DNA of 64,000 nt from positions 25,863 to 89,862 of the forward strand of contig JAJYMM010000062.1 of NCBI GenBank assembly GCA_021787035.1, read 5' to 3'. The position numbers and the translations under genes were made by a program. How positions within the stretch are numbered: position 1 is the first letter of the stretch; every line of letters begins with the position of its first letter. The notes beneath the pieces were generated by a model. That model was given only the letters and a program-made list of their open reading frames with translations. It ran no database searches and had not been told where the DNA came from. Source of the DNA: Actinomycetes bacterium. GTDB taxonomy: Bacteria > Actinomycetota > Acidimicrobiia > Acidimicrobiales > Palsa-688. This document shows, one piece after another, positions 1-8,197 of this stretch.

Positions 1-2
1 TC

Positions 3-317
3 GACCACGTCATAATGGGCCGGACGGGCACCCCGCGCGGCCCGCTTTTCATGGGTGTTGGTCTCTCGGGCCCGACCGGTGACGGGGTCATCGTCACCAA
101 GGACGTCCAGGGCCTCGCCCACACCTACTGTGAGCGGAAGGTCCCCGTCGAGCTCCACATCTACACCGGGCTCGACCACCGCCAGGCCGCCGCACCCTTC
201 TTGAGCGAGGCGCAGAGCTTCTTGGCCCAGCGCTTCGAGAACCTGCCGTTCCATAACGCCTGCGCTGGGATCGGCCCGGGCAACTCGATCGCCCCCGTGC
301 CGGTGCCGCCATCATGA
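3..317 (+). CDS. secretory lipase family protein, C-terminal part
   Basis: This reading frame is open at the left edge, so only the last ~104 residues are present. It resembles the C-terminus of the actinobacterial secretory lipase family (LIP, alpha/beta hydrolase fold). The sequence shows a short strand ending in GDGVI, where the family has its catalytic Asp, then HTYCERKVPVELHIYTGLDH, whose last His fits the catalytic His, then a closing Cys in FHNAC that usually pairs with the Cys of HTYC. These enzymes are exported and hydrolyse lipid esters. The nucleophile elbow and signal peptide lie outside the window. Family assignment is from motif recognition only. Confidence 0.7.
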   Translation, partial: DHVIMGRTGTPRGPLFMGVGLSGPTGDGVIVTKDVQGLAHTYCERKVPVELHIYTGLDHRQAAAPFLSEAQSFLAQRFENLPFHNACAGIGPGNSIAPVPVPPS

Positions 318-552
318 CGAGCCGTGCCGACGAGGGTGGTGGTCGCTCACGTCGCGGGCGCACCGTGAGTTACGGGCCTTCCAAGGCGCCCGGGCTGCCA
401 GCGAGACCGCGGGTACGCAGCAGCGGGCCGGGTCTCTCGCGGGCGACTGGACCGGCGTGCCATGGGCCGGTTCGCGCGCGGAGCCGGGACATGATCCGAT
501 CGGGAGCGGTACCCTCAGCTAACTGCTGTGTTTCGCGAGGAGGGCCCACAGC

Positions 553-963
553 ATGAAAGACGAGGAGAGCCCGTCAACCCAGCCGGGCGACCTTGGGCGC
601 TTCGTGCGTCAGAAAACGATCCTGCTCAAGACGAAAAAGCGCGACGGCACCTGGGTGGCCACGCCCGTGAGCATCGTGGTCGACCATGACCGCGCCTACG
701 TGCGTACCTATGACAAGTCCTGGAAGGCCAAACGGCTCCGCAATTTCCCCGAGGTGCGTTTCGCGTCCTCCACGTTCCGTGGCAAGCCGACGGGCCAGGA
801 GCTGCACGCTCGGGCGCGCCTCTTGGACGGCGAGGAAGCCAAAACCGCGGCGCGCCTTCTCGCCCGCAAGTACCCCGTCTTGCACGGTGTGCTCGTACCG
901 CTCTCGCACAAAGTGATGCGCACGAAGACGCTGCATTACGAGCTGAGTGGGGTTGCAAGCTGA
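553..963 (+). CDS. PPOX-class F420-dependent oxidoreductase
   Basis: A 136-residue single-domain protein of the pyridoxamine-5'-phosphate-oxidase-like split-barrel fold. The pattern KTILLKTKKRDGTWVATPVS near residue 20, followed by YVRTYDKSWKAKRLRNFPEV near residue 50, is typical of the short actinobacterial PPOX proteins that bind coenzyme F420 rather than FMN. The Lys-Lys-Arg stretch would contact cofactor phosphates. Such enzymes reduce small substrates in the cytoplasm, but the substrate cannot be read from sequence. The ATG follows a strong Shine-Dalgarno (GAGGAGG, about 8 bases upstream). It appears monocistronic. Confidence 0.8.
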   Translation: MKDEESPSTQPGDLGRFVRQKTILLKTKKRDGTWVATPVSIVVDHDRAYVRTYDKSWKAKRLRNFPEVRFASSTFRGKPTGQELHARARLLDGEEAKTAARLLARKYPVLHGVLVPLSHKVMRTKTLHYELSGVAS

Positions 964-1180
964 GCGAGGGCTCGCGACCGCCTGGCGGGTTGGGCCGCAA
1001 CCGCCTCAGCGGGACGAGCTCGGCTTCGCCGGCGCGCCGGCGCTAGCCATAGAGGGTGGTGGATCCGTGGGATGGACCGAACCAGCGGGGCAACCAGCGG
1101 CGATCAGACCGGACTACCGCCTGTCACTGCAACCCGATCGGTTACCGGGTATCGGTCCGGTCAGTCTTGCCGGCACAGGG

Positions 1181-1186
1181 TAACGT
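1181..1186 (+). promoter_or_regulatory. -10-like TAACGT, leaderless start of the SRPBCC gene
   Basis: TAACGT lies exactly six bases before the GTG at 1193 and no Shine-Dalgarno is present. This matches the TAnnnT-N6-start arrangement seen at many genes in the window. No convincing -35 was found. Confidence 0.45.
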
Positions 1187-1192
1187 CGTCGC

Positions 1193-1588
1193 GTGGACCG
1201 ACGGACCGAGGCGCAGAGCATCGAGAGTGAAGTCGATCCCGAGGCAGTCGTGGCCCTGCTCGCCCAACCGAGCCGCATACCCGAGTGGGCGCCGGCTTTC
1301 GCCGACGTGGTCATCGAAGAGGACCGCTCGGGTTGGCGAGCGATCAAGGACGGTCGGGAATTCAAATTGCGAGTCGTCGTGAACCGCGACGCGCGCACCG
1401 TGGACTACCTGCGCGAGGTCGCCCCCGGCCGTGAGGGAGGCGCCTACGTCCGGGCCGTGCCCCGTCCCGGCGGCGGCAGCGTCGTCATCATGACGCTGCC
1501 GCTCTTGGCCGGCGTCGATCCCGCGGACACGTCCGCGACCCTTCGAGACGAGCTGAACGCGCTGGCCCGCCTGACTGAGGGCAGCTGA
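1193..1588 (+). CDS. SRPBCC-family protein
   Basis: A 131-residue protein with the outline of the START/polyketide-cyclase-like (SRPBCC) fold: an acidic N-terminal strand, IPEWAPAFADVV at residues ~30-42 (the helix segment where the family usually reads W.P.f..V), several beta strands ending VVIMTLPL, and a long C-terminal helix. Members bind hydrophobic ligands in a cytoplasmic cavity and may or may not be enzymes. GTG is chosen because it sits six bases after a -10-like hexamer and nothing upstream resembles the family. No ligand or pathway can be inferred. Confidence 0.6.
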   Translation: MDRRTEAQSIESEVDPEAVVALLAQPSRIPEWAPAFADVVIEEDRSGWRAIKDGREFKLRVVVNRDARTVDYLREVAPGREGGAYVRAVPRPGGGSVVIMTLPLLAGVDPADTSATLRDELNALARLTEGS

Positions 1589-1720
1589 ACGCGATCGCCT
1601 GCCCTGGATCCAGGGGACGCGCTTGGATGGCACTTGGTTGGTGGCCCGAAGGTAAGATCGCCACGTACCGCACTGGTAGCGGGCCCTTCCAGACCGAGAA
1701 CTGCAAGAGGAGGCCCACCG

Positions 1721-2259
1721 ATGCCCTTGTTCGAAATTCGCCCGTTCCAGCGCGCCGACCGTGACCAGTTAGCCGACCTCGTTAACGCGCATGCCAGCGC
1801 GGTGGTCCCAGGGATGGGGACCTCGGTCGCCTCCCTCCTTGCCAGCCTGGAGGCCCTGGGGCCTCCGCAGGTCACGGCTTGGAAGTGCGCCGCTCGGTCG
1901 GTATGAGGGGCACGAGGCTTTCGGCCCTCGAAGGTGGGGGCCCCGTGGGATACATCGAAGTCGAGATCCGGGGCCGAGCCGAACGGCTCTCGGGCCACGG
2001 GCGATGGGCCGACATCGGCAACTTCTATGTGGCCGAGGAGTACCGCCGGCGTGGAATAGGGTCGTGGCTCCTCGGCCAGGCGGCCGAGTGGCTTGAGCGT
2101 GCCGGTGCCGAACACCTCCTCGACTACACCTACGTCGACGAGCGCAACCCTGACGGTATCGACCCGAGCGCGTACCAGGCATTTCTCGCGTCACGAGGTT
2201 TCCGGGAGCTGACACGCACCTGCCGCGGCTGGACCAGGGCCTTGCCGGGCAGGTCCTAG
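1721..2259 (+). pseudogene. GNAT acetyltransferase, frameshifted
   Basis: The ATG at 1721 follows AAGAGGAGG and starts a GNAT-like N-terminus (MPLFEIRPFQRADRDQLADL, then VNAHASAVVPGMGTS). This frame ends at 1906. The rest of the protein continues in another frame from about 1880: GYIEVEI, then WADIGNFYVAEEYRRRGIGS, the acetyl-CoA-binding motif A with R-R-x-G-I-G, and a normal C-terminus to 2259. The two halves make one acetyltransferase of ~175 residues if the frame changes near 1840-1900. The residues around the join do not fit the family, so a small insertion or deletion, natural or a sequencing error, is likely. Confidence 0.7.
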
Positions 2260-2274
2260 CCTTCGAGGGCTAGG
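2255..2274 (+). terminator. hairpin at the end of the acetyltransferase gene
   Basis: CCTAGCC (2255-2261) and GGCTAGG (2268-2274) form a perfect 7-bp stem with a 6-base loop that includes the stop codon. No T-run follows, so it may be a weak or Rho-assisted terminator. Confidence 0.35.
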
Positions 2275-2371
2275 CCAGCAGACAAGGGCCTTCCTGCCTT
2301 CGCTGGCGTGGGCCAAAAGCGATCTCGACCACGTGACGTAGTCGCCTGCCGAGCGAGGGCGCTATCTCAGC

Positions 2372-2414
2372 CTCTTTTAGCCTCAGGCTCTTTTAGCCTC
2401 AGGCTCTTTTAGCC
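2372..2414. repeat. 16-bp tandem repeat, 2.7 copies
   Basis: The unit CTCTTTTAGCCTCAGG occurs at 2372-2387 and 2388-2403, with a partial third copy to 2414. It lies in the 231-base gap between the acetyltransferase and the EamA transporter gene. It is T-richer than its surroundings. No coding or obvious terminator role is seen. Confidence 0.9.
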
Positions 2415-2490
2415 CGGCGACGTGGCGGAGCACGACCACCCGGTGGCGGGGGGCAGGCGTACCCAGTACACCGGGGTACGCTCAGGGCTG

Positions 2491-3501
2491 ATGAAAGGGA
2501 GCTCTCAGGAGGGCTCGCGGCCGCTGGTCGACCGCTATTCAGCCCCGATCATCTCGCTGGCGGCGGCCATGTGGGCCACCGACGCTTTCTTCCGGCCCAA
2601 CCTTGTCAACCCAAAGACCTGGGACCTCTCACCGAGCGAAGTAGTGCTCGGGGAGAGCCTGCTGATCAGCCTCTGCTTCCTACCCGTGGCGGGTAGGGTC
2701 GCCCGGGAACTGCGGCACGCTTCTTGGCGTACGTGGGCAGCTTTAGCCGCGATCGCTTTGGGCCCCCAGGCCGTCGCCACGGTCCTTTTCACCCAGTCCC
2801 TGACTTACGCCTTCAAGCCCTCGCTGTCCCACGCCGCCAGCACCGGCATCCAGTCGGAGGTGTACCTGCTCTACCTCCTCCAGCCGGTGTTCGGGGCGAC
2901 CATGGCGTGGCTCTTCCTCCGCGAGCGCCGCCGGCCTTCCTTCTGGCCGCTGGCCGCCCTCGCGCTGGGCGGTGCTGCCCTCATCGTCTTCTCCTTCAAC
3001 GCCGCGGCGCCGCGTTACCAGCTCCTGGCTGCCGCCTACGTGCTCGGGGCGGTCGTGTTGTGGGCGGCGGGTACCGTGCTCGGGCGCTACGCGCTGGCTG
3101 GTATCTCCTTTACGACCACATCGGCCATGCGCTTTGTCTTCGCGCTCCCGGTGCTGATCGCCCTCATGCTTAACGACCAGGGAGTCGCCGGGTTCACCCA
3201 TTACAGCCTGGGCGAGCTGCCCAGCTTCCTCGGCATCGCCTTCGTGCCCGGGTTCGTTGCCATGGTCCTTTACTACCGGGCGCTGCGCAGCACGCCGGCC
3301 TCAGTGTCGAGCTTCGCGGAGCTTGGGTACCCAGCGGCGCTCTTCCTCATCTACTCGTTGCCCGCCCCGGTCGGCTTCGGCTCGCCGCTGCACCCGCTCG
3401 AGGTCGCGGGAGCCGTCACGCTGGTGGCGGCGGTGACCGGGCTCAACGTTATGAAGGGCCGCGACGTGGTGACGGTCGCCGCGGTTGACATATCCGCCTA
3501 A
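2491..3501 (+). CDS. EamA-like transporter (DMT superfamily)
   Basis: A membrane protein of 336 residues with about ten hydrophobic segments arranged as two EamA repeats, the plan of drug/metabolite transporters of the RhaT/YdcZ/EamA type. The second repeat starts near LLAAAYVLGAVVLWAAGTVL and contains AMVLYYRALRSTPASVSS, the usual end-of-repeat signature (YYRAL...A). These proteins export amino acids, metabolites or drugs in exchange for protons, and the substrate cannot be predicted. The same frame is open from 2422, but the ATG at 2491 directly precedes the first helix and avoids a non-conserved tail. It appears monocistronic. Confidence 0.75.
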   Translation: MKGSSQEGSRPLVDRYSAPIISLAAAMWATDAFFRPNLVNPKTWDLSPSEVVLGESLLISLCFLPVAGRVARELRHASWRTWAALAAIALGPQAVATVLFTQSLTYAFKPSLSHAASTGIQSEVYLLYLLQPVFGATMAWLFLRERRRPSFWPLAALALGGAALIVFSFNAAAPRYQLLAAAYVLGAVVLWAAGTVLGRYALAGISFTTTSAMRFVFALPVLIALMLNDQGVAGFTHYSLGELPSFLGIAFVPGFVAMVLYYRALRSTPASVSSFAELGYPAALFLIYSLPAPVGFGSPLHPLEVAGAVTLVAAVTGLNVMKGRDVVTVAAVDISA

Positions 3502-3837
3502 GGCGCACGCGGAAGTCCCTTTGGGCGTGCTCGACCAAGAGGCTCGTGGGTTTAGCGTCCTTCGAACTGGAGTGGAGGGTAGGGGCGGTTTTCGCACCGG
3601 TGGGGCTCGGGCGAGCATGTCCGACCCGGGCCGTGACGGCGGCGCTCTTGTGCTACGGCGCTAGCGGGCCTCGGGCCATGGAGGCTGCTGGACGCCGGTA
3701 GTGCGGGTGCCGTCTTGGATATGGCCTCATGGTCCGACCTTTCGTGGTTTTCAAGGGTCTTGCGCTTGCGCCCCCGTGCGAAGACGGTGACGGTAACCTT
3801 TGCCTACTTGGATAGAGCCGGATGCGAAGGAGCAACC
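3502..3837. other. 336-bp intergenic stretch
   Basis: No gene is supported here. A short inverted repeat, GCACGC (3505-3510) with GCGTGC (3525-3530), may help end the EamA transcript. Apart from the Shine-Dalgarno of the next gene (GAAGGAG just before 3838) I see no clear promoter. Confidence 0.5.
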
Positions 3838-5100
3838 ATGGAAGGGCGCTCGGTGCCGTTTAGGGTCGGTCGCCAGCCGATCTTCGACTCGAAGCTCAAG
3901 GTTCATGGTTACGAGCTCCTCTTCCGGGGTGTGAGCCCCGCCGGTAGCGACGCGATGACGGCCGACGTCTTGGTGCACTCTGGGTTGGACCTCGGGCTCC
4001 CGAGCCTCGTCGGCAACAAGCCGGCTTTTGTCAACACCACCCGCCCCTACCTCGTCGGGGAGCAAGTCATCCCATTCTCGCCAGGCCAGGTAGTGGTCGA
4101 GGTCCTGGAGGACGTACCGCGCGACCCGGAGGTCGTGGCCGGCTGCCGCCAGTTGACCTTGAACGGCTACACCCTCGCCTTGGACGACTACGTCTGGGGC
4201 GGCGATGATGACCCCCTCCTCGAGTTCGCTTCGATCGTGAAATTGGACGTCCTCGCGCTCCCGATCGACAGGCTGACCGAGGCCGTATTGCGCTGCTCTG
4301 CATATGGTGTGCGCCTCGTGGCCGAGAAGGTCGAGACGAAGGACGAGCTGCTCATGTGCGAGGCTCTCGGTTTCGACCTCTACCAGGGCTACTTGCTCTC
4401 GCGCCCAGACATAGTGGAGGGCAGAGCGCTCACGCCCGCCAAGGCCGCCTGCCTCCAAGCCCTGGACAAGCTCTGTGACCCGGAAAGCTCTTTCGACGAG
4501 GTAGAAGCGGTCGTGAAGACTGACGGCGCGCTCTGCGCCCGGTTCCTGCGCGCCGCTGGCGCTGGCACCGCGCGTGGCCTCTACCGCCGCATCCGTTCGG
4601 TGCGCGACGCCCTCGTTATCCTGGGCGAGCGCCGCCTCAGGGCGTGGCTCAGCCTTATGCTCCTGGCGGGCACCGAGGCTGGTTACGAGGAGCAGTTCGC
4701 TATCGCAATGGCCCGCGCCCGGATGGCAGAGCTGCTTGCCGAGCAGGTCGCCCCATACCTAGCCGACGCAGCGTTCACCGTCGGCCTCGTCTCGTCGCTC
4801 GACCTGCTCCTCGGGGTGCCGCTACCCGCTGTCGTCGAAGCAATGTCGCTCAGTCCCGAGGTCGGCCAGGCCGTGCTCGCCCGTTCGGGCTATCTCGGGG
4901 CCGTCCTGACCGACGTGCTCGCCCAGGAGTTCGGCAACGTCGGCGCCTCATCGCTCTCGGGGCTAAGTGCCGGCGATATCAGCCGGTCCTACCTCCAGGC
5001 GATCGCCTGGGCGAACGACGTCTGCTCGGTGCTAGAGGTCTCAGATCCGAGCACGACGCGCGACCTAGCTCCTATCGGTGGTGCGCCCGTGGGGTCCTGA
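3838..5100 (+). CDS. EAL-HDOD signalling protein (YuxH/CdgJ type)
   Basis: A 420-residue protein joining a degenerate EAL domain (residues ~5-200) to an HDOD domain (~205-400). The EAL part starts VGRQPIFDSKLKVHGYELLFRG, where the catalytic ExLxR is reduced to ELLFR, and continues LDDYVWGGDDDPLLEFASIVKLDV. The second metal-binding Asp pair and the QG(Y/F) motif (YQGYLLSRP) are recognisable, but the set is incomplete. Such proteins usually do not hydrolyse cyclic di-GMP and act through protein contacts in motility or surface behaviour. The ATG at 3838 has a good ribosome site (GAAGGAG). It is monocistronic, and a GGDEF gene lies 1.1 kb away on the other strand. Confidence 0.85.
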   Translation: MEGRSVPFRVGRQPIFDSKLKVHGYELLFRGVSPAGSDAMTADVLVHSGLDLGLPSLVGNKPAFVNTTRPYLVGEQVIPFSPGQVVVEVLEDVPRDPEVVAGCRQLTLNGYTLALDDYVWGGDDDPLLEFASIVKLDVLALPIDRLTEAVLRCSAYGVRLVAEKVETKDELLMCEALGFDLYQGYLLSRPDIVEGRALTPAKAACLQALDKLCDPESSFDEVEAVVKTDGALCARFLRAAGAGTARGLYRRIRSVRDALVILGERRLRAWLSLMLLAGTEAGYEEQFAIAMARARMAELLAEQVAPYLADAAFTVGLVSSLDLLLGVPLPAVVEAMSLSPEVGQAVLARSGYLGAVLTDVLAQEFGNVGASSLSGLSAGDISRSYLQAIAWANDVCSVLEVSDPSTTRDLAPIGGAPVGS

Positions 5101-5220
5101 CGTGCTCCGTGAGCCCGAGCTGGGTGGCCGTCAACACGTAGGGGCCGACCACCGCGACGACTGTTTCCACCTTGGTGGGCGCCGTGGCGGTGTTGGCCTT
5201 CGCCGCGGTGCCGTACGACG

Positions 5221-6180
5221 CTACAGATGGCGCTTGAGAAAATCATAGGCGCGGTCCCGGAGGTGCTCGGGGAACGAGTGCCCGCCGGGGAATATGACAG
5301 CCTCGAAGTGATCGGGGGCGTTAGCCGAGAGGTACGCTCGGCGGGCGTGGGCAATCAAGCGCTGGACGCCCTCGGCAGGGAAGATCCGGTCCGAACCTCC
5401 CGAAAACAGCATAAACGGTCGAGGCGCGAGCGAGGCCACGATATCTTCGAGGTCACAAAGGGTCAATAAGCTCGGAATGTACATCGCCTTGTTGTGGTTG
5501 ATACCGGCGGCGAGGATGTCTTTGATCGGGGCGAAGCCACAGGAAGAGACCGCGGCCGAGATCCGGGGGTCCACGAAGGTAAGCCACAAAGTCTCTTGGC
5601 CGCCAAGGGAATGGCCAATTGCGCCGATCCGCGAGGGGTTCACCTCGGGAAGTTGCTGCAAAACATCGATCGCTCGGCCAAGGTCATGCAGGTACTTCGC
5701 CTGGAGGGTGGAGCCACGAAGCAGCCGGGAAGTGAATTCGAACAGCTCGTAGCGCTCCCCGACTAGTTCAGGGCTCGACGCGAGGAGGGGTGCCGGGGTA
5801 CGCCGGTCCTCGAAACAGAGGTTGTCGGGGCATATTACGACGAAACCGCGGCGGCAAAGCTCGAGACCATAAGGGTACATGGGATCGGGACTGAGGCCGG
5901 CCGGTTCGGATTTACCCCATTCGAAGACCCCCCCGTGTTGATGGCAAGCGACGGCCGCGGGCCATCCATCTGAGGGCGTGGCGCGCGCGGGGACGAGCAG
6001 CCAGGCCCTGACTCGCTCACCGGGTTCGGTCTGGTACACGACCTCCTCGCGGACCACGCCATCTTGTCGATGAAGATCGTGTCTCGAGAGGTCCAATGAG
6101 CCACCCTCGGGCAGTACTCCGAGTAACTGCACCACTCGCGCTCGGAGCTCCTTGTAGCCCAGGCTCGGTTGCACGTCCAT
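5221..6180 (-). CDS. alpha/beta hydrolase (dienelactone hydrolase / acetyl-esterase-like)
   Basis: A cytoplasmic alpha/beta hydrolase of 319 residues without a signal peptide. The nucleophile elbow is GHSLGG, the acid is the Asp of SGGSDRIFP, and the base is the His of FPGGHSFP, so the triad is complete. The N-terminal part (VRAWLLVPARATPSDGWP, then AVACHQHGG) and the middle CPDNLCFEDRR resemble the abhydrolase_7/acetyl-xylan-esterase group. The reaction is ester cleavage on an unknown substrate. The ATG at 6180 is preceded by GGAGGGG. The upstream GGDEF gene ends only 19 bases before it, so the two are probably cotranscribed. Confidence 0.75.
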   Translation of the reverse strand: MDVQPSLGYKELRARVVQLLGVLPEGGSLDLSRHDLHRQDGVVREEVVYQTEPGERVRAWLLVPARATPSDGWPAAVACHQHGGVFEWGKSEPAGLSPDPMYPYGLELCRRGFVVICPDNLCFEDRRTPAPLLASSPELVGERYELFEFTSRLLRGSTLQAKYLHDLGRAIDVLQQLPEVNPSRIGAIGHSLGGQETLWLTFVDPRISAAVSSCGFAPIKDILAAGINHNKAMYIPSLLTLCDLEDIVASLAPRPFMLFSGGSDRIFPAEGVQRLIAHARRAYLSANAPDHFEAVIFPGGHSFPEHLRDRAYDFLKRHL

Positions 6181-6199
6181 TGTCCCCTCCGTAAAAATG

Positions 6200-7840
6200 C
6201 TAGCTAATCCTCCCCGGGACCTGGTGAGTCGCGCCTTCATGGCCCTCTGGCAGCCGGAGAGGGGTACGGGGCTCCTCGTGTTTGGCGGTGCCGGTGCCTG
6301 GGTGGCCTCGCTCGCCTGGAGCGGCCTTTGGCCCGTAGATGCACAAACCGAGACGAGCACGCTTCGCGTCGTACATTGCAATGTCTGCTCGGCGCAAGAG
6401 CTCACGCGCTGTGCCAGCGTCCCCATCGCTCATCGCAAGGCCAATGCTCATTCCGACGTGCACGCAAGCGCCATGCACCTCGAAGGGCTGGGACAAGGCA
6501 CCCGTGATGTCGTTTGAAAGTGAGACAAGTTCGTGTTGCGTGGCGCGCGCGCTCTGGAGCGCGAACTCGTCACCGCCGAGGCGGGCAAGGAACGCTCTGC
6601 CGCGCGTCGCACCTTCGAGCCTCCTGGCGATAAGGCAAAGGAGGTCGTCCCCGGCCTTGTGGCCGAAGGTGTCGTTGACGTGCTTAAACCCGTCGAGGTC
6701 GGCTAGGAGCAGTCCCACTTGACCACCGCTGTCGCGTTGGGAGGCGAGTGCCGTGGTCAGCTGCTCCAAGAGTGCGCGGCGGTTGTTGAGCCCTGTCAAC
6801 TGGTCGCTCCGTGCTTCCAAGTAGTGTGCCGCCGTGAGGGAGTGCAGCTCCTTTAGTGTCATCCACATCCGTGCCATCGCAAGGGCCAGCGCGCTGGCGG
6901 CCAAGAAGGGTACCGCGGCTGGGCCACGGTGAAGTAGGCAGGTTATGACCACACTTAGCGAGACAAGGCCCGCGGCGACTGGCAGCATCGCAAGCCGCGG
7001 GGACGGTACCGCCGACAGTTGCCGTGGGCCGCTACGGCGTTGCCACGTCGTGGCGCCCAGGCCGACCAGGAGCAAGCCGATCAGGTAGGCCTCGTGGAGG
7101 GGGCTGGAGTCGTGGTAAGTCCTCGCCGTGTGCTGGTACAGCGAGGCGGTGTTGGCGGCCAAGAGGAAGAGTATGCCTGAGAGGACCAAACCGATGGGCA
7201 AGTCAGGGCGATAACCGCCGGAGGCGAGGGCAGCGACTACCAGGCACAATATAACCAAGTCAACGAGCGGGTACGACACCTCGATGCCGACCGCGATCGG
7301 CTTTCCGCTCTCGCGGAGGACTGGTCCAAACCAGAGCACTCCCGCTACCGACGCCACAGTTAGGCCCACGATCAACCCGTCGAGACGGACGCTCAGGTGT
7401 GCCCGGCCGAAACACGACTGGCTGAAGAGGGCCACCGCCACCACGGTGACGGCAGCCGTCGCTATATAGAGGATCCCGCTTGCCCCGATGCTCGGTACCG
7501 GGACGAGGTTGCGGTCGTGGTAGGTGTACACGATGTCTCCAGCCGCATTGAGGAAGATGGCGAGGGCGGTTGCCGACCATGCCCATCTCGTGCCCTCGGA
7601 CCGGCGCGCAGCGAGGAGTGCAGGCAGGATCGGGAGGCATTCGGCCGTTGTGTAGACCCATCCCTCCCATAACGTCCTGTAGTGGTGGGGGCTCCGCACG
7701 GCGACGCAGGAGATGCCGTAGGAAATGACAAGGACGCTTGTGGCGGCTTGGAGCCACCACTCGGCGCGCACGCCGATCGGTGTGCTGGCGCACCTTCGGC
7801 GCGCGGAGCGCCGTCGCACCAGTTGCCGTCCTGGTAGCAC
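6200..7840 (-). CDS. membrane-bound GGDEF diguanylate cyclase
   Basis: A 546-residue protein with about nine to ten predicted membrane helices (residues ~30-325) and a C-terminal GGDEF domain (~340-500). The active-site motif GGDEF is intact at residues 422-426, with DLDGFKHVND upstream, so synthesis of cyclic di-GMP from GTP is expected. The inhibitory RxxD site normally found just before it is replaced by RAFL, so product inhibition through that site is unlikely. The membrane part may sense a small molecule or membrane state. The start is uncertain: GTG at 7840 has no Shine-Dalgarno. It is likely in one transcript with the downstream hydrolase. Confidence 0.85.
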   Translation of the reverse strand: MLPGRQLVRRRSARRRCASTPIGVRAEWWLQAATSVLVISYGISCVAVRSPHHYRTLWEGWVYTTAECLPILPALLAARRSEGTRWAWSATALAIFLNAAGDIVYTYHDRNLVPVPSIGASGILYIATAAVTVVAVALFSQSCFGRAHLSVRLDGLIVGLTVASVAGVLWFGPVLRESGKPIAVGIEVSYPLVDLVILCLVVAALASGGYRPDLPIGLVLSGILFLLAANTASLYQHTARTYHDSSPLHEAYLIGLLLVGLGATTWQRRSGPRQLSAVPSPRLAMLPVAAGLVSLSVVITCLLHRGPAAVPFLAASALALAMARMWMTLKELHSLTAAHYLEARSDQLTGLNNRRALLEQLTTALASQRDSGGQVGLLLADLDGFKHVNDTFGHKAGDDLLCLIARRLEGATRGRAFLARLGGDEFALQSARATQHELVSLSNDITGALSQPFEVHGACVHVGMSIGLAMSDGDAGTARELLRRADIAMYDAKRARLGLCIYGPKAAPGERGHPGTGTAKHEEPRTPLRLPEGHEGATHQVPGRIS

Positions 7841-8197
7841 GGGACTTACTATCGGCCCTAGGATCCTCAGACTGAGAGTGCGAGGTTTGCAAAGAAGGGG
7901 CCCCGGCTAGTTCGCTGGCCCTAAGAGCCGAGGAGAGGCCTGGTGGTTTGCCGGCCTCGGCTGTCCTGTAAAGGTCACGAGCTGGCATTTCGTCAGCCCT
8001 CCTCGCGAGCAGCGCTCCAGTGGCGGATGGCCCGTCCCGACTAGTCGGCCGGTACGGCCCATTCTTGCGACTGGGCTCTCGACCTAGCTTTGGCGGTCAA
8101 GTTTCCGGGTTTTCCAGTGTTCTTGCGCCTAGTCCTCTCCGGTTGCGGTGATTATCGTCGCGGGTGGGCCCCGAAGAACCGTGCCTTGGGAGATGGC
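7841..8197. other. 357-bp intergenic stretch
   Basis: This lies between the cytochrome b pair and the GGDEF gene, all on the minus strand. I see no supported gene. I compared it with a cyclic di-GMP riboswitch because of its position before a GGDEF gene. One GGCAAACC element is present on the minus strand, but the second conserved block and the pairing are missing. Confidence 0.5.

Noticed and set aside
7260..7988. Long minus-strand frame overlapping the GGDEF gene
   Set aside because: It is out of frame with the GGDEF protein, rich in Arg/Pro and without recognisable domains, typical of antisense or alternate frames in GC-rich DNA.
7841..8197. Possible cyclic di-GMP riboswitch upstream of the GGDEF gene
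   Set aside because: One GGCAAACC element is present on the minus strand, but the second conserved GACGCAAAGCC block and the paired stems are missing.
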